A stretch of 64,000 bases of DNA from Algisphaera sp039180025 (GCA_039180025.1 JBCDDZ010000014.1:7296-71295), one strand, 5' to 3'. Shown: positions 50,863 through 60,269, counted from the stretch's first letter. Program-made: numbers and translations. The notes: a model not told the origin generated them from the letters alone.

Positions 50863-52140
50863 ATGATGGGAACACAGGAACACATCGCGGCGTGGTCGGG
50901 GCTTTACGAGCGGCTGGGGGCGGAGAAGATGGTCTACGGGCCGGCGCTGGCGGACGGATCCGTGGTGGAGGTGGCCGAGTCGTTTGATCGGTTCGAGGCG
51001 GAATACGCGGCGATCCGGCAGCGGGTCGGGGTGATACACCTGCCCCAGCGGGCGGTGCTGCACCTGACCGGGGCGGACGTGCAGGACTACCTGCACCGTT
51101 TATGTACGCAGGAAATCAACGGGCTCGAAGGCGGGCAGACGGTGCGGGCGTTCCAACTCAACGAGAAGGGGCAGATCGCGGCGGACCTGATCGTGCATCA
51201 CGGCGACCCGGGGGGGGGCGGGTCCACGTGGTTGGAAATGGACGTGTTCGACCTGCCGTGGGTCCAGGAGCTGATCGAAGCCCGCCGGTTCACCGAGGAC
51301 GTGACGGCGGAGGATTGGGCGGAAAAGCGGACGCTGCTGTGGCTGCTGGGCCCGGCGGCGGTCCGGCTGCTGGGGGCGGTGGCGGCGGACGGCGAGGCGG
51401 CGGCGGCGGTGGGCGGTTCGCCGGGGACCCACCGGGTGCTGTCCGTGCCGCTGAACGACGGGGCCGCGGCGCGATGCACGGCGTATCGGTGGGACCTGGG
51501 CGGGGTGCTGGGGGTACGGCTGGCGGTGCCGACGGATCGATCGGCGGCGGTGTACGCGGCGCTCTTGGCGGCGGCGGGGTACGAGCCGGGCGGAGACGGT
51601 TTGGCCGACGCGGCGTACGCGGAGCGGCGGCGGGCGTCGATGCGGGGCCGGCCGGTGGGTTGGTCGGCGTTCAACACGGTGCGGATCGAGGAGGGGGTGC
51701 CTTGGTACCACGTGGACTTCGGGCGGGATTCGCTGCCCGCCGAGGTGCCCGGGCCGTGCGGGATCGACGGAGCGGTGAGCTTTACCAAGGGCTGCTATCT
51801 GGGCCAGGAGGTGGTGGCGCGGATGAAGAGCCTGGGGCACCCCAAGAAGCTCCTGGTGGGGCTGCGGTTCGAGGGGGCGGCCGGGGACGAAGCACTCAAG
51901 GAGGACGCCGGGGGGATCCCGGTGGCGGGGGCACAGGTATTGGAGCCGGGCGAGAAGCAGAAGGTGATCGGGGGCGTGACGAGTTCGACGGCGTCGGCGC
52001 TGCGGGGGCAGGCGGGGATCGGGATGGCGGTGGTGCGTTGGGGACGGCACACGCCGGGGACCCGGGTGCGGGTGCCTGCCGGCGGCCGGCTGATCGACGC
52101 CGAGGTGGTGGGTTTGAACGAATTGCTGGCGGCGGGTTAA
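50863..52140 (+). CDS. ygfZ: Folate-binding YgfZ/GcvT-like protein
   Basis: The 425 residues share the folate-binding GcvT fold. VIHLPQRAVLHLTGADVQDYLHRLCTQEIN is the typical first strand pair. The signature KGCYLGQEVVARMKSLGHPKKLLVGLRF matches the YgfZ K-x-C-x-x-GQE-x-x-x-R motif. YgfZ helps assemble or repair iron-sulfur proteins using tetrahydrofolate. A TACACT box at 50851-50856 lies 6 nt before the start; two consecutive ATG codons are present (50863, 50866). Confidence 0.88.
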   Translation: MMGTQEHIAAWSGLYERLGAEKMVYGPALADGSVVEVAESFDRFEAEYAAIRQRVGVIHLPQRAVLHLTGADVQDYLHRLCTQEINGLEGGQTVRAFQLNEKGQIAADLIVHHGDPGGGGSTWLEMDVFDLPWVQELIEARRFTEDVTAEDWAEKRTLLWLLGPAAVRLLGAVAADGEAAAAVGGSPGTHRVLSVPLNDGAAARCTAYRWDLGGVLGVRLAVPTDRSAAVYAALLAAAGYEPGGDGLADAAYAERRRASMRGRPVGWSAFNTVRIEEGVPWYHVDFGRDSLPAEVPGPCGIDGAVSFTKGCYLGQEVVARMKSLGHPKKLLVGLRFEGAAGDEALKEDAGGIPVAGAQVLEPGEKQKVIGGVTSSTASALRGQAGIGMAVVRWGRHTPGTRVRVPAGGRLIDAEVVGLNELLAAG

Positions 52141-52192
52141 GGGAGCGACAGGACCGGATTGATTGTTCGAGTAGATATGGGAGGTATCCATC

Positions 52193-52876
52193 ATGCGGGT
52201 TGTGTTTTTGGGTTACGGCAGCATGGCCGAGGTGTTGGCGGTGCGGCTGGCGAAGATGGAAGGTGTCGAGGTCGTGATCGCCGGGCGGAGCCCCGAGAAG
52301 GCCCAAGCCCTGGCGGCGAAGGTCGGCGACGGCGCAAAACATGCCGCGACGATGAGCGGAGCCGTGGCAGACGCCGACGCGGTGGTGATCGCGACGACGC
52401 ACCACGCGGTGTTCGACGCGGTGGCCTCGGCGGGCGGGGCGGAAGCGTTCACGGGGAAGGTGGTCTTGGATATCAACAACCCGGTGCCCGGTGCGTACGA
52501 CGGCGACTTTTCGCTGGGCGGGTACGAAGTGGACGGCGACGCGGGGGCATCGCTTTGTGAAGCCGTGCAGGCGGCGCTGCCGGGGGCGCACGTGGTCAAG
52601 GCGTTCAACACCTGCCAGGCGAAAGTGTGGCGGCGGGAGCCGCTTGAGTACGACGGCCGGCCGCTCGTGGTGCCGGTCTGCGGCGACGACGCGGGGGCGA
52701 AGCGGACGGTGTCGGGCTGGGTCGAAGCGATGGGTGGGCAGGCGATCGACTTCGGCGGTGCCAAGGCGGCGCGGCGGGTCGAGGCGCTGGCGGCGCTGAC
52801 GATCCAGTTGCTGTTCGGCGGGCGGGACCCGGAGACGGTGTTTCAACTGATCCAGCCGGAGCAGAAGCCGGTGTGA
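52193..52876 (+). CDS. NADP-binding oxidoreductase of the F420-dependent reductase (NPD) family
   Basis: The 227 residues have an N-terminal Rossmann motif MRVVFLGYGSMAEVLAVRLA, AGRSPEKAQALAAKV, DADAVVIATTHHAVFDAVAS, and DINNPVPG, then VVKAFNTCQAKV. The family includes F420:NADP reductases and related enzymes. F420 use cannot be shown here and no F420 synthesis gene is nearby, so the cofactor and substrate are unresolved. It begins 52 nt after ygfZ and could be co-transcribed with it. Confidence 0.85.
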   Translation: MRVVFLGYGSMAEVLAVRLAKMEGVEVVIAGRSPEKAQALAAKVGDGAKHAATMSGAVADADAVVIATTHHAVFDAVASAGGAEAFTGKVVLDINNPVPGAYDGDFSLGGYEVDGDAGASLCEAVQAALPGAHVVKAFNTCQAKVWRREPLEYDGRPLVVPVCGDDAGAKRTVSGWVEAMGGQAIDFGGAKAARRVEALAALTIQLLFGGRDPETVFQLIQPEQKPV

Positions 52877-52938
52877 AGGCCCGTCGCGCGGCGGTTAGGT
52901 GAAATCGCGATGGCGGGGTAAAATAGTGGCTTCGCGGT

Positions 52939-53838
52939 ATGCCGTATTTTTTCGCAACCACTCCTGTTTCGGAAGCCTTTGGCTGGGCGGCGTCGGTGCC
53001 CGCGACCGGCCCGGGGGGGCGGTACCTGCTCATCTCGGCGGCGGGGGTGGTGGGGTTAGTGCTGCTGCTGCGGGCGGGGTGGAACCTGTCCGAGCGGGCG
53101 GGTCGTCGGCCGATCGCGTGGGGCTGGCGGCGGCTGCGGGGCGAGTCCGGGACGGCGACGGTGGAGTTCACGCTGGTGCTGCTGCCGGCGATGCTGATCT
53201 GCCTGGTGCTGCTCCAGACGGTGTTGATGTTTTCGGGAAACCTGTTTGTGCACTACGCCGCGTATGTGGCGACGCGGTCGGCGATCGTGGAAGCGCCCAC
53301 CGGGTTGGAGGGCGGCGGCGGGCGGCTGAACCCGGAAGCGGAAGACGGGGCGCTGGGCAAGGCCCAGCGGGCGGCGGCGTTTGCGCTGGCCCCGGTGTCG
53401 GGGAAACTGGACGGCGCGACCGGCGGGCGGCCCGCGGCGCTGGCCGCGGGGCTGGACGCGTTTTTCGAGTCTTACGAGCGTTCTTCGCCCCGCTGGGTCG
53501 GCCAGTTGGCGGCGGCCCGGCTGGCCTACGCGCAGCGGCACACGCAGGTTGTGCTCTACCGCACGACCAACGCCGGCGGGCTGGTGCGTGAGCTCGGCGA
53601 CGGGGGGATCACCTTCGGCGCGAAAGACCCGGTGACGCTGGGGGTCACGCACCGGCTGCACCTCTCGATCCCCTACGCGTCGCTGCTGTTTTCCGACGGG
53701 ACGCACGCGACGGCCGGGGGGACGACGGCGTACCGGAGCATCACCGCGACCGCGACCCTGCCGCTGGAAGGGATCGACCGCAACCTCCCCCCCCGGCCGA
53801 CGCTGCCCGACGGGAACGTGATGGAGCGTGAACCTTGA
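52939..53838 (+). CDS. TadE-like pseudopilin with an N-terminal membrane extension
   Basis: The 299 residues have a leading TM helix (LLISAAGVVGLVLLLRAGWN). A basic loop (RRLRGESGTATVEFTLVLLPAMLICLVLLQTVL) then matches the TadE-like pseudopilin signature, with its E in TVEF and a TM helix at about 78-100. A long external domain follows. Tad pseudopilins are cleaved by a prepilin peptidase and support Flp-type pili. The gene leads a run of three translationally coupled genes. TAAAAT at 52919-52924 could be its -10 box, 14 nt from the ATG. Confidence 0.8.
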   Translation: MPYFFATTPVSEAFGWAASVPATGPGGRYLLISAAGVVGLVLLLRAGWNLSERAGRRPIAWGWRRLRGESGTATVEFTLVLLPAMLICLVLLQTVLMFSGNLFVHYAAYVATRSAIVEAPTGLEGGGGRLNPEAEDGALGKAQRAAAFALAPVSGKLDGATGGRPAALAAGLDAFFESYERSSPRWVGQLAAARLAYAQRHTQVVLYRTTNAGGLVRELGDGGITFGAKDPVTLGVTHRLHLSIPYASLLFSDGTHATAGGTTAYRSITATATLPLEGIDRNLPPRPTLPDGNVMEREP

Positions 53839-55802
53839 ACCCGGCGTGCCGCCCCACCCCCGACACCTCGCCTCGATCCCGCTCCGGGTCAGGGGGGGGC
53901 CGGCCCGTCGCACGGGGGCGGACGGCCGGGGCGCGGGGCGTGGTGATGGTGCTGGCGCTCATGGGGCTGGTGATGTTGGCGGCGCTGGTGTTCTACATGT
54001 TTAATGTCGGGCATCAGGTGACGCGGCGGGTGGAAACGCAGAACGCGGCGGACAACGCGGCGCTGTCGGGGTCGCGGTGGATGGCGCGGTCGTTCAATAC
54101 GGTGGCGATGAACAACGTCGAATCGGCCCGGATGATCGCGCTGGCGGGGGTGCTCGACGCGGTGCCGCAGGCGGTGGACTACACGCTCCGGGACCAGGAG
54201 GCGTTCGTGGAGGCGCTCGACGATCAGCTGGCCCGGGGCAACAACAACGCCGGTTGGCTGGACCAGGACCCGTGGCTGGAGGCGGGGATGCGGGAGGCCC
54301 GGGCGGTGCTGCAGGGCCACGTCTCGCTGCTGCGGCCGGTCCACGAACTGCTCAACGAGTCGGGCTACGACGTGGCGCGGATGACGTTTTTTGAAGACAG
54401 CAACGGCGCACGGGGCGAGCTGTGGCAGGCGCTCGAATCGCTGTCGGCGCTGAGCGAGGCGTCGCTGGAGAACCTGGGGGTGCTCACGGCGTATAGCGCG
54501 TACCGCGGGGCGCAGATCAGTCAGCGGGAAGCGGGGCTTTCGTCGGGCGGGCTGTTGTTGCCCTGGGAGCCGAGCGTGCCGTGGGAACAGGGGGCGTTCG
54601 ACGATTTCCGGGCCCCGGTGGTGGACGGGCTGTTGCCCGAGGGGCAGGACGACAAGGAGACGAACCGCGGGCCCTTCGACACGGTGTTTGGGTTCTGGCA
54701 GATGCGTTCGACCGCGACGCGGCGGTCGCTGGACGTGGTGGTCGAGCAGGACTTCGGGCTCACCCGCTGGGCCCCGCAGCCGCCCACGGAAGAGATCGTG
54801 GCCCGGGATCCGACGGCATACTCGACGTGGGGGACGTACACCGACATGCGGGCCACGGCGATGGAGCTGGGCGTAAACCCACAGACCGGCGTGTCGAGCT
54901 CGTACATCGAAGCCCTCCGCCGGCCCGCCGACGCGGACGAACACCCGCTGGTCCCCAGCCAGTGGGCCCGGCGGGTCGGGTTCATCGCGGACCAGAAGAT
55001 CAACAACGCGTTCCCGGGCGCGGCGGCCCAGCGGGTGATCCGCGAGCCGAACTGGATCACGGATTACGAAGGCGGGATCGCGATCGCCGAGTCCGGCAGC
55101 CCGGACATCGCCTACGGCGCTTACCTGGTGTTCGAGTACCGCCGCAGCGAGTTTGGCGGTGCGACGCCGACCCGGCCGACGCTCGAAAACTGGGGCCTGC
55201 TCCGGGTGAACGACGATTTTTTCAACCCGCCGGGACTCATCCGGATTGCCGAGCATATCTGGCGTGACGAGCGCATCGAGGGGTTTACCGGCGTCGGCGG
55301 GGAGCAGGGGCGGCGACGCCTGATCCGCTACTACGTCTATCTCGGGATCAACGTCGGCCCGGTAACCTCGGTCCGCAACCCGTACAACTTCAATACCACC
55401 GAACGCGGGGAGATGCCGGGCCCGATCAACTTCGTGGTCGAGGACTTCCCCCCCACCGAACAACTGCGCCGCGACCGGCTGACGTTCATGGGGGTCGCGC
55501 ACCAGCCCCGCGAGGCGGCGGTCTGGTCCGCGGGGTTCGACGGGGATCGGCCCGAACCGCGGGTCGTCGCCCTCGCCCAGGCCGAGGTGTTCAATAACCA
55601 TTCCTGGGATCTGTGGACCCAGATGTGGCACGCCCAGCTGACCCCGATCGACGACCTGGACGGCTGGCTCGAGGTCCTGGCTGAGCCAGAAAACCTCGAC
55701 GAGATGCCCTGGCTCGAAGAAGACGAGATCGCCGAGGTCACCGATTACCTCAACGCGGCCCAGCCGCTGATGCAACTCATGCTCGAGGACTCCGCCCCAT
55801 GA
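53835..55802 (+). CDS. TadG-like protein with a large external domain
   Basis: The 655 residues start at TTG 53835, overlapping the previous stop by 4 nt (TTGA). The N-terminus has basic residues followed by a TM helix at about 36-56 (VVMVLALMGLVMLAALVFYMF). NVGHQVTRRVETQNAADNAALSGSRWMA then matches the TadG signature (pilus-assembly-like Flp TadG N-terminus). The remaining 560 residues are outside the membrane, with no vWA metal motif visible. It probably works with the flanking TadE-like proteins. Confidence 0.8.
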   Translation: MNPACRPTPDTSPRSRSGSGGGRPVARGRTAGARGVVMVLALMGLVMLAALVFYMFNVGHQVTRRVETQNAADNAALSGSRWMARSFNTVAMNNVESARMIALAGVLDAVPQAVDYTLRDQEAFVEALDDQLARGNNNAGWLDQDPWLEAGMREARAVLQGHVSLLRPVHELLNESGYDVARMTFFEDSNGARGELWQALESLSALSEASLENLGVLTAYSAYRGAQISQREAGLSSGGLLLPWEPSVPWEQGAFDDFRAPVVDGLLPEGQDDKETNRGPFDTVFGFWQMRSTATRRSLDVVVEQDFGLTRWAPQPPTEEIVARDPTAYSTWGTYTDMRATAMELGVNPQTGVSSSYIEALRRPADADEHPLVPSQWARRVGFIADQKINNAFPGAAAQRVIREPNWITDYEGGIAIAESGSPDIAYGAYLVFEYRRSEFGGATPTRPTLENWGLLRVNDDFFNPPGLIRIAEHIWRDERIEGFTGVGGEQGRRRLIRYYVYLGINVGPVTSVRNPYNFNTTERGEMPGPINFVVEDFPPTEQLRRDRLTFMGVAHQPREAAVWSAGFDGDRPEPRVVALAQAEVFNNHSWDLWTQMWHAQLTPIDDLDGWLEVLAEPENLDEMPWLEEDEIAEVTDYLNAAQPLMQLMLEDSAP

Positions 55803-56677
55803 CACCCCCCCGCCCCCGGAAGTTTCAACTGTGCTGTCGGGATTCGATATTTGTCGAGGTTGCTGGGGGCGGCTCGCTCATGGCGTTGCGCGACCCTTGG
55901 GCCGGCGCGGACCGGCGGCGGCGTGGCGCGGCGATGCTCGAAGCGTTGCTGGTGCTGCCGTTCATCATGGTGCTCCTGGCGATCGTGATCTACTTCGGCT
56001 TCGCGTTCGAGCGGCTGCAGCGGACCGTCATCGCCGACCGCTACGAAGCGACCCGCGGCGCGGCCCGCGCGCCGGGGCCGTCGACCGGGATCGACGCCAG
56101 CGCGAGCACACGGGAGCTGCGGCGGACGTTCTACGCCGGCGACGACGTCACGCTGACCTTCGAACCCAGCGACTTTTTTCCTATCGAGCCGACCGAAGCG
56201 CTCCAGACCGCCGCGGCGGACCTCGAGCCCGACGCCGGCCGGCTGTACAACCAGTATTTCTCGTTGTTCCCGCGCGGCCGATCGATCCGGCTGTTCGCCG
56301 ACGGCGATTCCTCGGTGCCGCTCTGGGACCGCTTGTTCACCCTGCCGGTCCGCCACCGCCACACGGTGATGGACACCGACTGGCGCTTCTTTAACCACGT
56401 CACCCGGGACAACCTGTGGTATGACGACGAGACCAAAACCGAGCAGCTGATCCTCGAACCCCGCACGGCGGAGGGCACGCCCGAGAACCTGCCCACCCTT
56501 GGCCCCGGGCAGGCGGTCCGCGAAACGTTCTACAGCGATTTCGACCGCCGTCTCGCGCCGCTGGCCTCGGGGAACCCCGTGGCCGAGCGGCTGCAATCGT
56601 TTTACACCCTGTACCCCACGTACCGGGGGCCCGAGGTCCACACGGTCTGGACACCCGCGGGGGGCTGGCAGCGGTGA
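55799..56677 (+). CDS. Second TadE-like pseudopilin
   Basis: The 292 residues carry the pseudopilin segment GAAMLEALLVLPFIMVLLAIVIYFGFAFERLQRTVIADRYEATRGAA, with the characteristic Glu near the start of the TM helix. A long external domain follows. The ATG overlaps the TadG-like stop by 4 nt (ATGA). The first 20 residues (MTPPRPRKFQLCCRDS) partly derive from a copy of the G-rich repeat, and a start at the later ATG (MALRDPWA) at 55880 is a real alternative. No Tad ATPase, secretin or prepilin peptidase gene is in the window. Confidence 0.78.
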   Translation: MTPPRPRKFQLCCRDSIFVEVAGGGSLMALRDPWAGADRRRRGAAMLEALLVLPFIMVLLAIVIYFGFAFERLQRTVIADRYEATRGAARAPGPSTGIDASASTRELRRTFYAGDDVTLTFEPSDFFPIEPTEALQTAAADLEPDAGRLYNQYFSLFPRGRSIRLFADGDSSVPLWDRLFTLPVRHRHTVMDTDWRFFNHVTRDNLWYDDETKTEQLILEPRTAEGTPENLPTLGPGQAVRETFYSDFDRRLAPLASGNPVAERLQSFYTLYPTYRGPEVHTVWTPAGGWQR

Positions 56678-56739
56678 CGCCACGCCGGGCGGCGGTCCAA
56701 AAGATACGCCGCGGCGGTTGCCGGCCCGGGTTTTAGGGA

Positions 56740-58029
56740 CTACTCGGTCGAGGCCCGGAGCTGTTGCGCGAGGGCTTCGGGGGCGACGGCCGCCTGTTCG
56801 CCCGTCGCCAAATCCTTGACCTGGAGATCGTCCCCGACGAGCACGGCGAAGCGTGCCCTGGTTTTTTCCGCGTCTTTGAGCAGCTTGCCGACGTTGCGGG
56901 TGGCCTTGTAGCTCATCCGCGCATGCAGCCCCGCCCGGCGGAGGCGGGACACGACGCCGGGCAGCCGAGCCGCCGCCGCGTCGTCGACTGCGAATACGAA
57001 GGCGTCGGGCCGGGGCAAGACGTTGTCGGGCACCAGCCCCTTGTCCTCGAGCATGTTCGTAAGCACCACGTCGCCCATCCCGAAACCCACGGCCGGGGTC
57101 GGCGGGCCGTCGAACAGCTCGATCAGTTGGTCGTAGCGCCCACCGCCGGCGATCGCCCGCTCGACGCCGGTGGTTTCGTGGACCTCGAAGACCGTCCCGG
57201 TGTAGTAGGCCAGCCCGCGGACGATCCCGAGGTCGTACTCGCACCACGCGGCGATGCCGAAGGCCCGGAGCTGTTCGTCGAGCGCCGCCAGGCCGGCGGG
57301 CGCCGCGTCCATCGCGAGGCTCCGGGCCAGGTGGTCCAGGTCCCCGGCGGGGTATTTGCGTCGGCAGACCTGCTCGAACCGTTCGACCCGGCTCGGGTCC
57401 ATGCCCAGCGCCCCGGCGGCCTCGGTGAACGCGTCGGGGGCCATCTTGTCCCGGGCGTCGAGGAGGTTGAAGGCGTCGACCATCTTGTCGTCCGGGACGC
57501 CGAGCCGGCCCAAGATCTTGCGGACCACGTCGCGGTGGCTGATCTTGACCTTGACCTGCTCCGGGGTGAGCCCGCACTCGGCGAGGAAATCGACGAGCAC
57601 GAAGATGACCTCGGCGTCGGCGGCGGGGGTGTCGAGCCCGAGCAGGTCCACGTTCCACTGCCAGAACTCTCTGAGCCGGCCACGCTGGGGGCGCTCGGCC
57701 CGACAAAAGTTCGGCGTGCAGAACCACTTGATCGGCTTGGGCAGGCTGTGGGCCTGCTGCGCCACCATGCGGGCGAGCGTGGGGGTGAACTCGGGGCGGA
57801 TCGCGTAATCGGTCTGGCCGTTGGTCCGCCGGAAGCTGAACAGCTCGCTGACGATCCCCTCGCCGGACTTGACTTTATAGAGGTCGAGTTCTTCGAAGAT
57901 CGGCCCGTCGACCTGCTCGAACCCGCTGCGGATCGACACCCGCCGCCAGGCGTCGAGCAGGTGCTGCTGCCACGCCATGTCGGTGGGGTAGAAGTCGCGG
58001 GTGCCTTTCGGGGATTGGATTTTTGGCAT
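56740..58029 (-). CDS. hisS: Histidine--tRNA ligase
   Basis: The 429-residue class II synthetase has the expected order: SPKGTRDFYPTDMAWQ at the N-terminus, motif 1 near RPEFTPTLARMVAQ, motif 2 CRAERPQRGRLREFWQWNVDLLG, and the His-specific LGIVRGLAYYTGTVFEVHE (HisA-type). AIAGGGRYDQLI and GFGMGDVV are motif 3. The C-terminal anticodon-binding domain is FVFAVDDAAAARL to the end. ATG 58029 (MPKIQSPKG) is chosen over an upstream in-frame ATG; a TACGCT box lies 9 nt before it. Confidence 0.96.
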   Translation of the reverse strand: MPKIQSPKGTRDFYPTDMAWQQHLLDAWRRVSIRSGFEQVDGPIFEELDLYKVKSGEGIVSELFSFRRTNGQTDYAIRPEFTPTLARMVAQQAHSLPKPIKWFCTPNFCRAERPQRGRLREFWQWNVDLLGLDTPAADAEVIFVLVDFLAECGLTPEQVKVKISHRDVVRKILGRLGVPDDKMVDAFNLLDARDKMAPDAFTEAAGALGMDPSRVERFEQVCRRKYPAGDLDHLARSLAMDAAPAGLAALDEQLRAFGIAAWCEYDLGIVRGLAYYTGTVFEVHETTGVERAIAGGGRYDQLIELFDGPPTPAVGFGMGDVVLTNMLEDKGLVPDNVLPRPDAFVFAVDDAAAARLPGVVSRLRRAGLHARMSYKATRNVGKLLKDAEKTRARFAVLVGDDLQVKDLATGEQAAVAPEALAQQLRASTE

Positions 58030-58210
58030 GGGTCGGCCAGCGTATCGGCCCGGGCCGGCGTCGTCTAACCTCTCCAAGGCGGGCCGCGCCGCTTAGCCCG
58101 ATCCGAGCCGATCCGTGTTGCCGTGGATGCGGCGTTTCGGGGTGTCGCCTGCCGCACCATGCAGCGGCGGAGAGGGACGCGGCCCGGTGCTCGCCGACCG
58201 GGGACTCCTA

Positions 58211-59050
58211 CTACTTGCGGGCCACGACGTAGCAGACCCAGCTCGGGTCGCTGGGGGCGTCGTCGGCCCGCTGCCACTCGCCGGTCTCTTCTTCGTTCTC
58301 GTCGAGCTTTTCCCAGTAGACGTGGCTTTGGGAAAACCCCGCCTCGGCCAGCAGTTCGCGGACCTCGGGGATGGTCCAGAACCGCCAGTCGTAGGTGAAC
58401 GCAGGCTCGAGCCGGCTGCCGTCCTTGAACTTGAACGTGATCGTGAAGCGGGCGTCGTGAGTGATCGGGTTGAAGCTCTCCTGAGTCCAGATGTATTTAA
58501 ACCCTTTTTTGCCCTTGACGATGGTGCGGACGTCGGCGTGTTCTTCTTCGTAGCACTCGCCGCCGCCCATCATGTCCATCACCAGCAAGCTCTCGGCGGC
58601 CATGTTCGACCGCGCGACTTTGAAATACGTTCTCAGCTCCTCCCGGGTCTTAAAAAGCCAAAACGAGAAGTTCTGCGCCGCGAGGATCTCCGCCGGCGGC
58701 CGGTTGCGCTTGCGGACATCCTGCTCGACCAGCCGGACCCGGGCCCGCTGCTCCGCGGTGAGCGCCGAGAGGTTGTGGGCCCGGCCCCAGGCCAACGGCT
58801 CGGGGTCCAGGTCCACCCCCAGCGCCGTCCGCTTTTTGTGCGACTTGACCCACGCGCAGCAGACCGCAAAGGTCCCACAGAAATCTTCGCGCAGGTGCAT
58901 CGCTTTGCGGCCGAATGCGTCTTTGAAAGCCTGGTCGAAAAACGCGATCTCGTGCTCGGGCTCCTGCACGGACTTTTGGTAGCAGACGTACTTGTCCGCC
59001 CGCTCGGCCTGGGTGGGCTGCGGGGTTTTGGGGGATTTCTGCTTCGGCAT
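58211..59050 (-). CDS. SAM-dependent methyltransferase, class I
   Basis: The 279 residues show a class I fold with LREDFCGTFAVCCAWVKS (motif I region), TALGVDLDPEPLAWGRAHN (Asp loop), VRLVEQDVRK and LLVMDMMGGGECYEEEH. The recipient is unknown. The start is ATG 59050, and TATAGT (59057-59062 on the plus strand) lies 6 nt before it. This box overlaps the rsmD promoter box by two nucleotides. A second ATG at 59065 is rejected because it would overlap the box. Confidence 0.85.
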   Translation of the reverse strand: MPKQKSPKTPQPTQAERADKYVCYQKSVQEPEHEIAFFDQAFKDAFGRKAMHLREDFCGTFAVCCAWVKSHKKRTALGVDLDPEPLAWGRAHNLSALTAEQRARVRLVEQDVRKRNRPPAEILAAQNFSFWLFKTREELRTYFKVARSNMAAESLLVMDMMGGGECYEEEHADVRTIVKGKKGFKYIWTQESFNPITHDARFTITFKFKDGSRLEPAFTYDWRFWTIPEVRELLAEAGFSQSHVYWEKLDENEEETGEWQRADDAPSDPSWVCYVVARK

Positions 59051-59056
59051 CGGGGC

Positions 59057-59066
59057 ACTATACAAT
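59057..59066. promoter_or_regulatory. Overlapping divergent -10 boxes (rsmD and methyltransferase)
   Basis: Plus-strand TACAAT (59061-59066) serves rsmD, 7 nt before its ATG. Minus-strand TATAGT (59057-59062) serves the methyltransferase, 6 nt before its ATG. They share two base pairs, so RNA polymerase could not occupy both at once. Confidence 0.6.
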
Positions 59067-59073
59067 CCCGATC

Positions 59074-59700
59074 ATGCGCATCATCGCCGGCAATCACCGC
59101 GGCCGCCCCCTGCGGGGCCCGCAGGACGACCAGACCACCCGCCCCATCACCGACCGGGTCAAGGAAAACCTCTTCAACCGGCTCCAGTCGCTGGGCGTCT
59201 TGGGCTACGGGCGGGTGCTGGACCTGTACTGCGGGACCGGGTCGATGGGGCTCGAGGCCCTCTCCCGCGGGGCGGAGCACTGCACGTTTGTCGACCGGGA
59301 CCGCGACGCGATCGACCGGCTCGAAGAAAACCTCGACACCCTTCAGATCGGCCCGGAAGACGCCCACGTGGTGGCCGGCGGCGTCACCCCGCCGATCTGG
59401 AGCTACCCCCTGGCCGCGGGTTCGATCACCGTGGCCTTCCTCGACCCGCCCTACGCCGAGACCGACGACCTGGCGGCGCTCTACAGCCTCCTCGCCGCCC
59501 TCGCCGCCAAGCTCGAGCCGGGCGGCGTCGCCGTCCTGCGCACCCCCGCCCCCGTCCGCGCCGAAGAAGTCCCCGGCTACGACGGACCGGCCAGCATCAC
59601 CTACGGCAAGATGACGCTGCACTTCTACCAAACCCCCCTGCCCCCGGAAGATGACGCTGAGCCCGAGACTCCCACGGACCGCCTCCCGGCGTCCTCGTGA
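59074..59700 (+). CDS. rsmD: 16S rRNA (guanine(966)-N(2))-methyltransferase
   Basis: RsmD methylates G966 of 16S rRNA using SAM. The 208 residues include MRIIAGNHRGRPL, TRPITDRVKENLFNRL (the typical N-terminal box), VLDLYCGTGSMGLEALSRGA (SAM motif), CTFVDRDRDAI and AFLDPPYAE (the D/NPPY catalytic motif). The C-terminal end PLPPEDDAEPETPTDRL is encoded partly by a copy of the G-rich repeat. The start is ATG 59074. Confidence 0.94.
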   Translation: MRIIAGNHRGRPLRGPQDDQTTRPITDRVKENLFNRLQSLGVLGYGRVLDLYCGTGSMGLEALSRGAEHCTFVDRDRDAIDRLEENLDTLQIGPEDAHVVAGGVTPPIWSYPLAAGSITVAFLDPPYAETDDLAALYSLLAALAAKLEPGGVAVLRTPAPVRAEEVPGYDGPASITYGKMTLHFYQTPLPPEDDAEPETPTDRLPASS

Positions 59701-60041
59701 GCGGTTCTCAGAAGTCTGACTTTTTCCCCGCGCTTCCCAACATCACCCCGCGGTCGGCTCCGGTATCCGAGCCCGCGGACCGCGGTTGATCGCTACGCTT
59801 TTTTCGCCGCGGCCCATAAGTCGCTGAAATCGAGATGATTTTTCGATGAATAAGATTCATCTCGAAGATTTCCGTCGGTCGATAACACCGTCTGAAGGGC
59901 ACAGGAAGGCGATAACCCGCTTTCCGCTCGGGGGCACCTTTCGCGTGAATTAAACTTTGCAGATTTCTTATTTGATTGTCCGATAACCTCATCTAATATC
60001 AATCAACAGCCTGCGGGGGATACACGGAAGGAACCGATACC
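59701..60041. other. Intergenic region, no gene identified
   Basis: No frame has recognisable features. A small inverted repeat (cgagatga ... tcatctcg, about 59830-59863) is present, and the DNA is AT-richer from 59800 to 60000. It may include promoter sequence for the small ORF that follows. Confidence 0.45.
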
Positions 60042-60269
60042 ATGCACCAAGAACTCAAGCTCACAATTACCGCGATGGGCGAGCCGGATTCGATTTTTCT
60101 GACGCCCTGCGATCCCGTAACCCTCCACGAATCGAAAATCGAGGTGGAGCCTACCGCGGACGACGACTTCGAAGAGGCGGCGGACGCACTCGCGGCGTTG
60201 TCCGCCCCCGAAGTGGTTATTCTCGCGGACACCCCACCGCCGCCACGGTCCCACCGTCGGGCGTCTTAA
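60042..60269 (+). CDS. Small protein of 75 residues, function unknown
   Basis: The frame (MHQELKLTITAMGEPDSIF ...) has good third-position GC and an AAGGA Shine-Dalgarno about 9 nt before its ATG. It is acidic in the middle (EVEPTADDDFEEAAD) and ends in a Pro/Arg stretch. A 109-residue minus-strand frame overlaps it, but the upstream signal and codon use favour this one. No family is recognised. Confidence 0.5.
   Translation: MHQELKLTITAMGEPDSIFLTPCDPVTLHESKIEVEPTADDDFEEAADALAALSAPEVVILADTPPPPRSHRRAS

Noticed and set aside
58115..59614. A 499-residue plus-strand frame over the SAM methyltransferase and rsmD
   Set aside because: It is antisense to one and out of frame with the other, and both have clear motifs.
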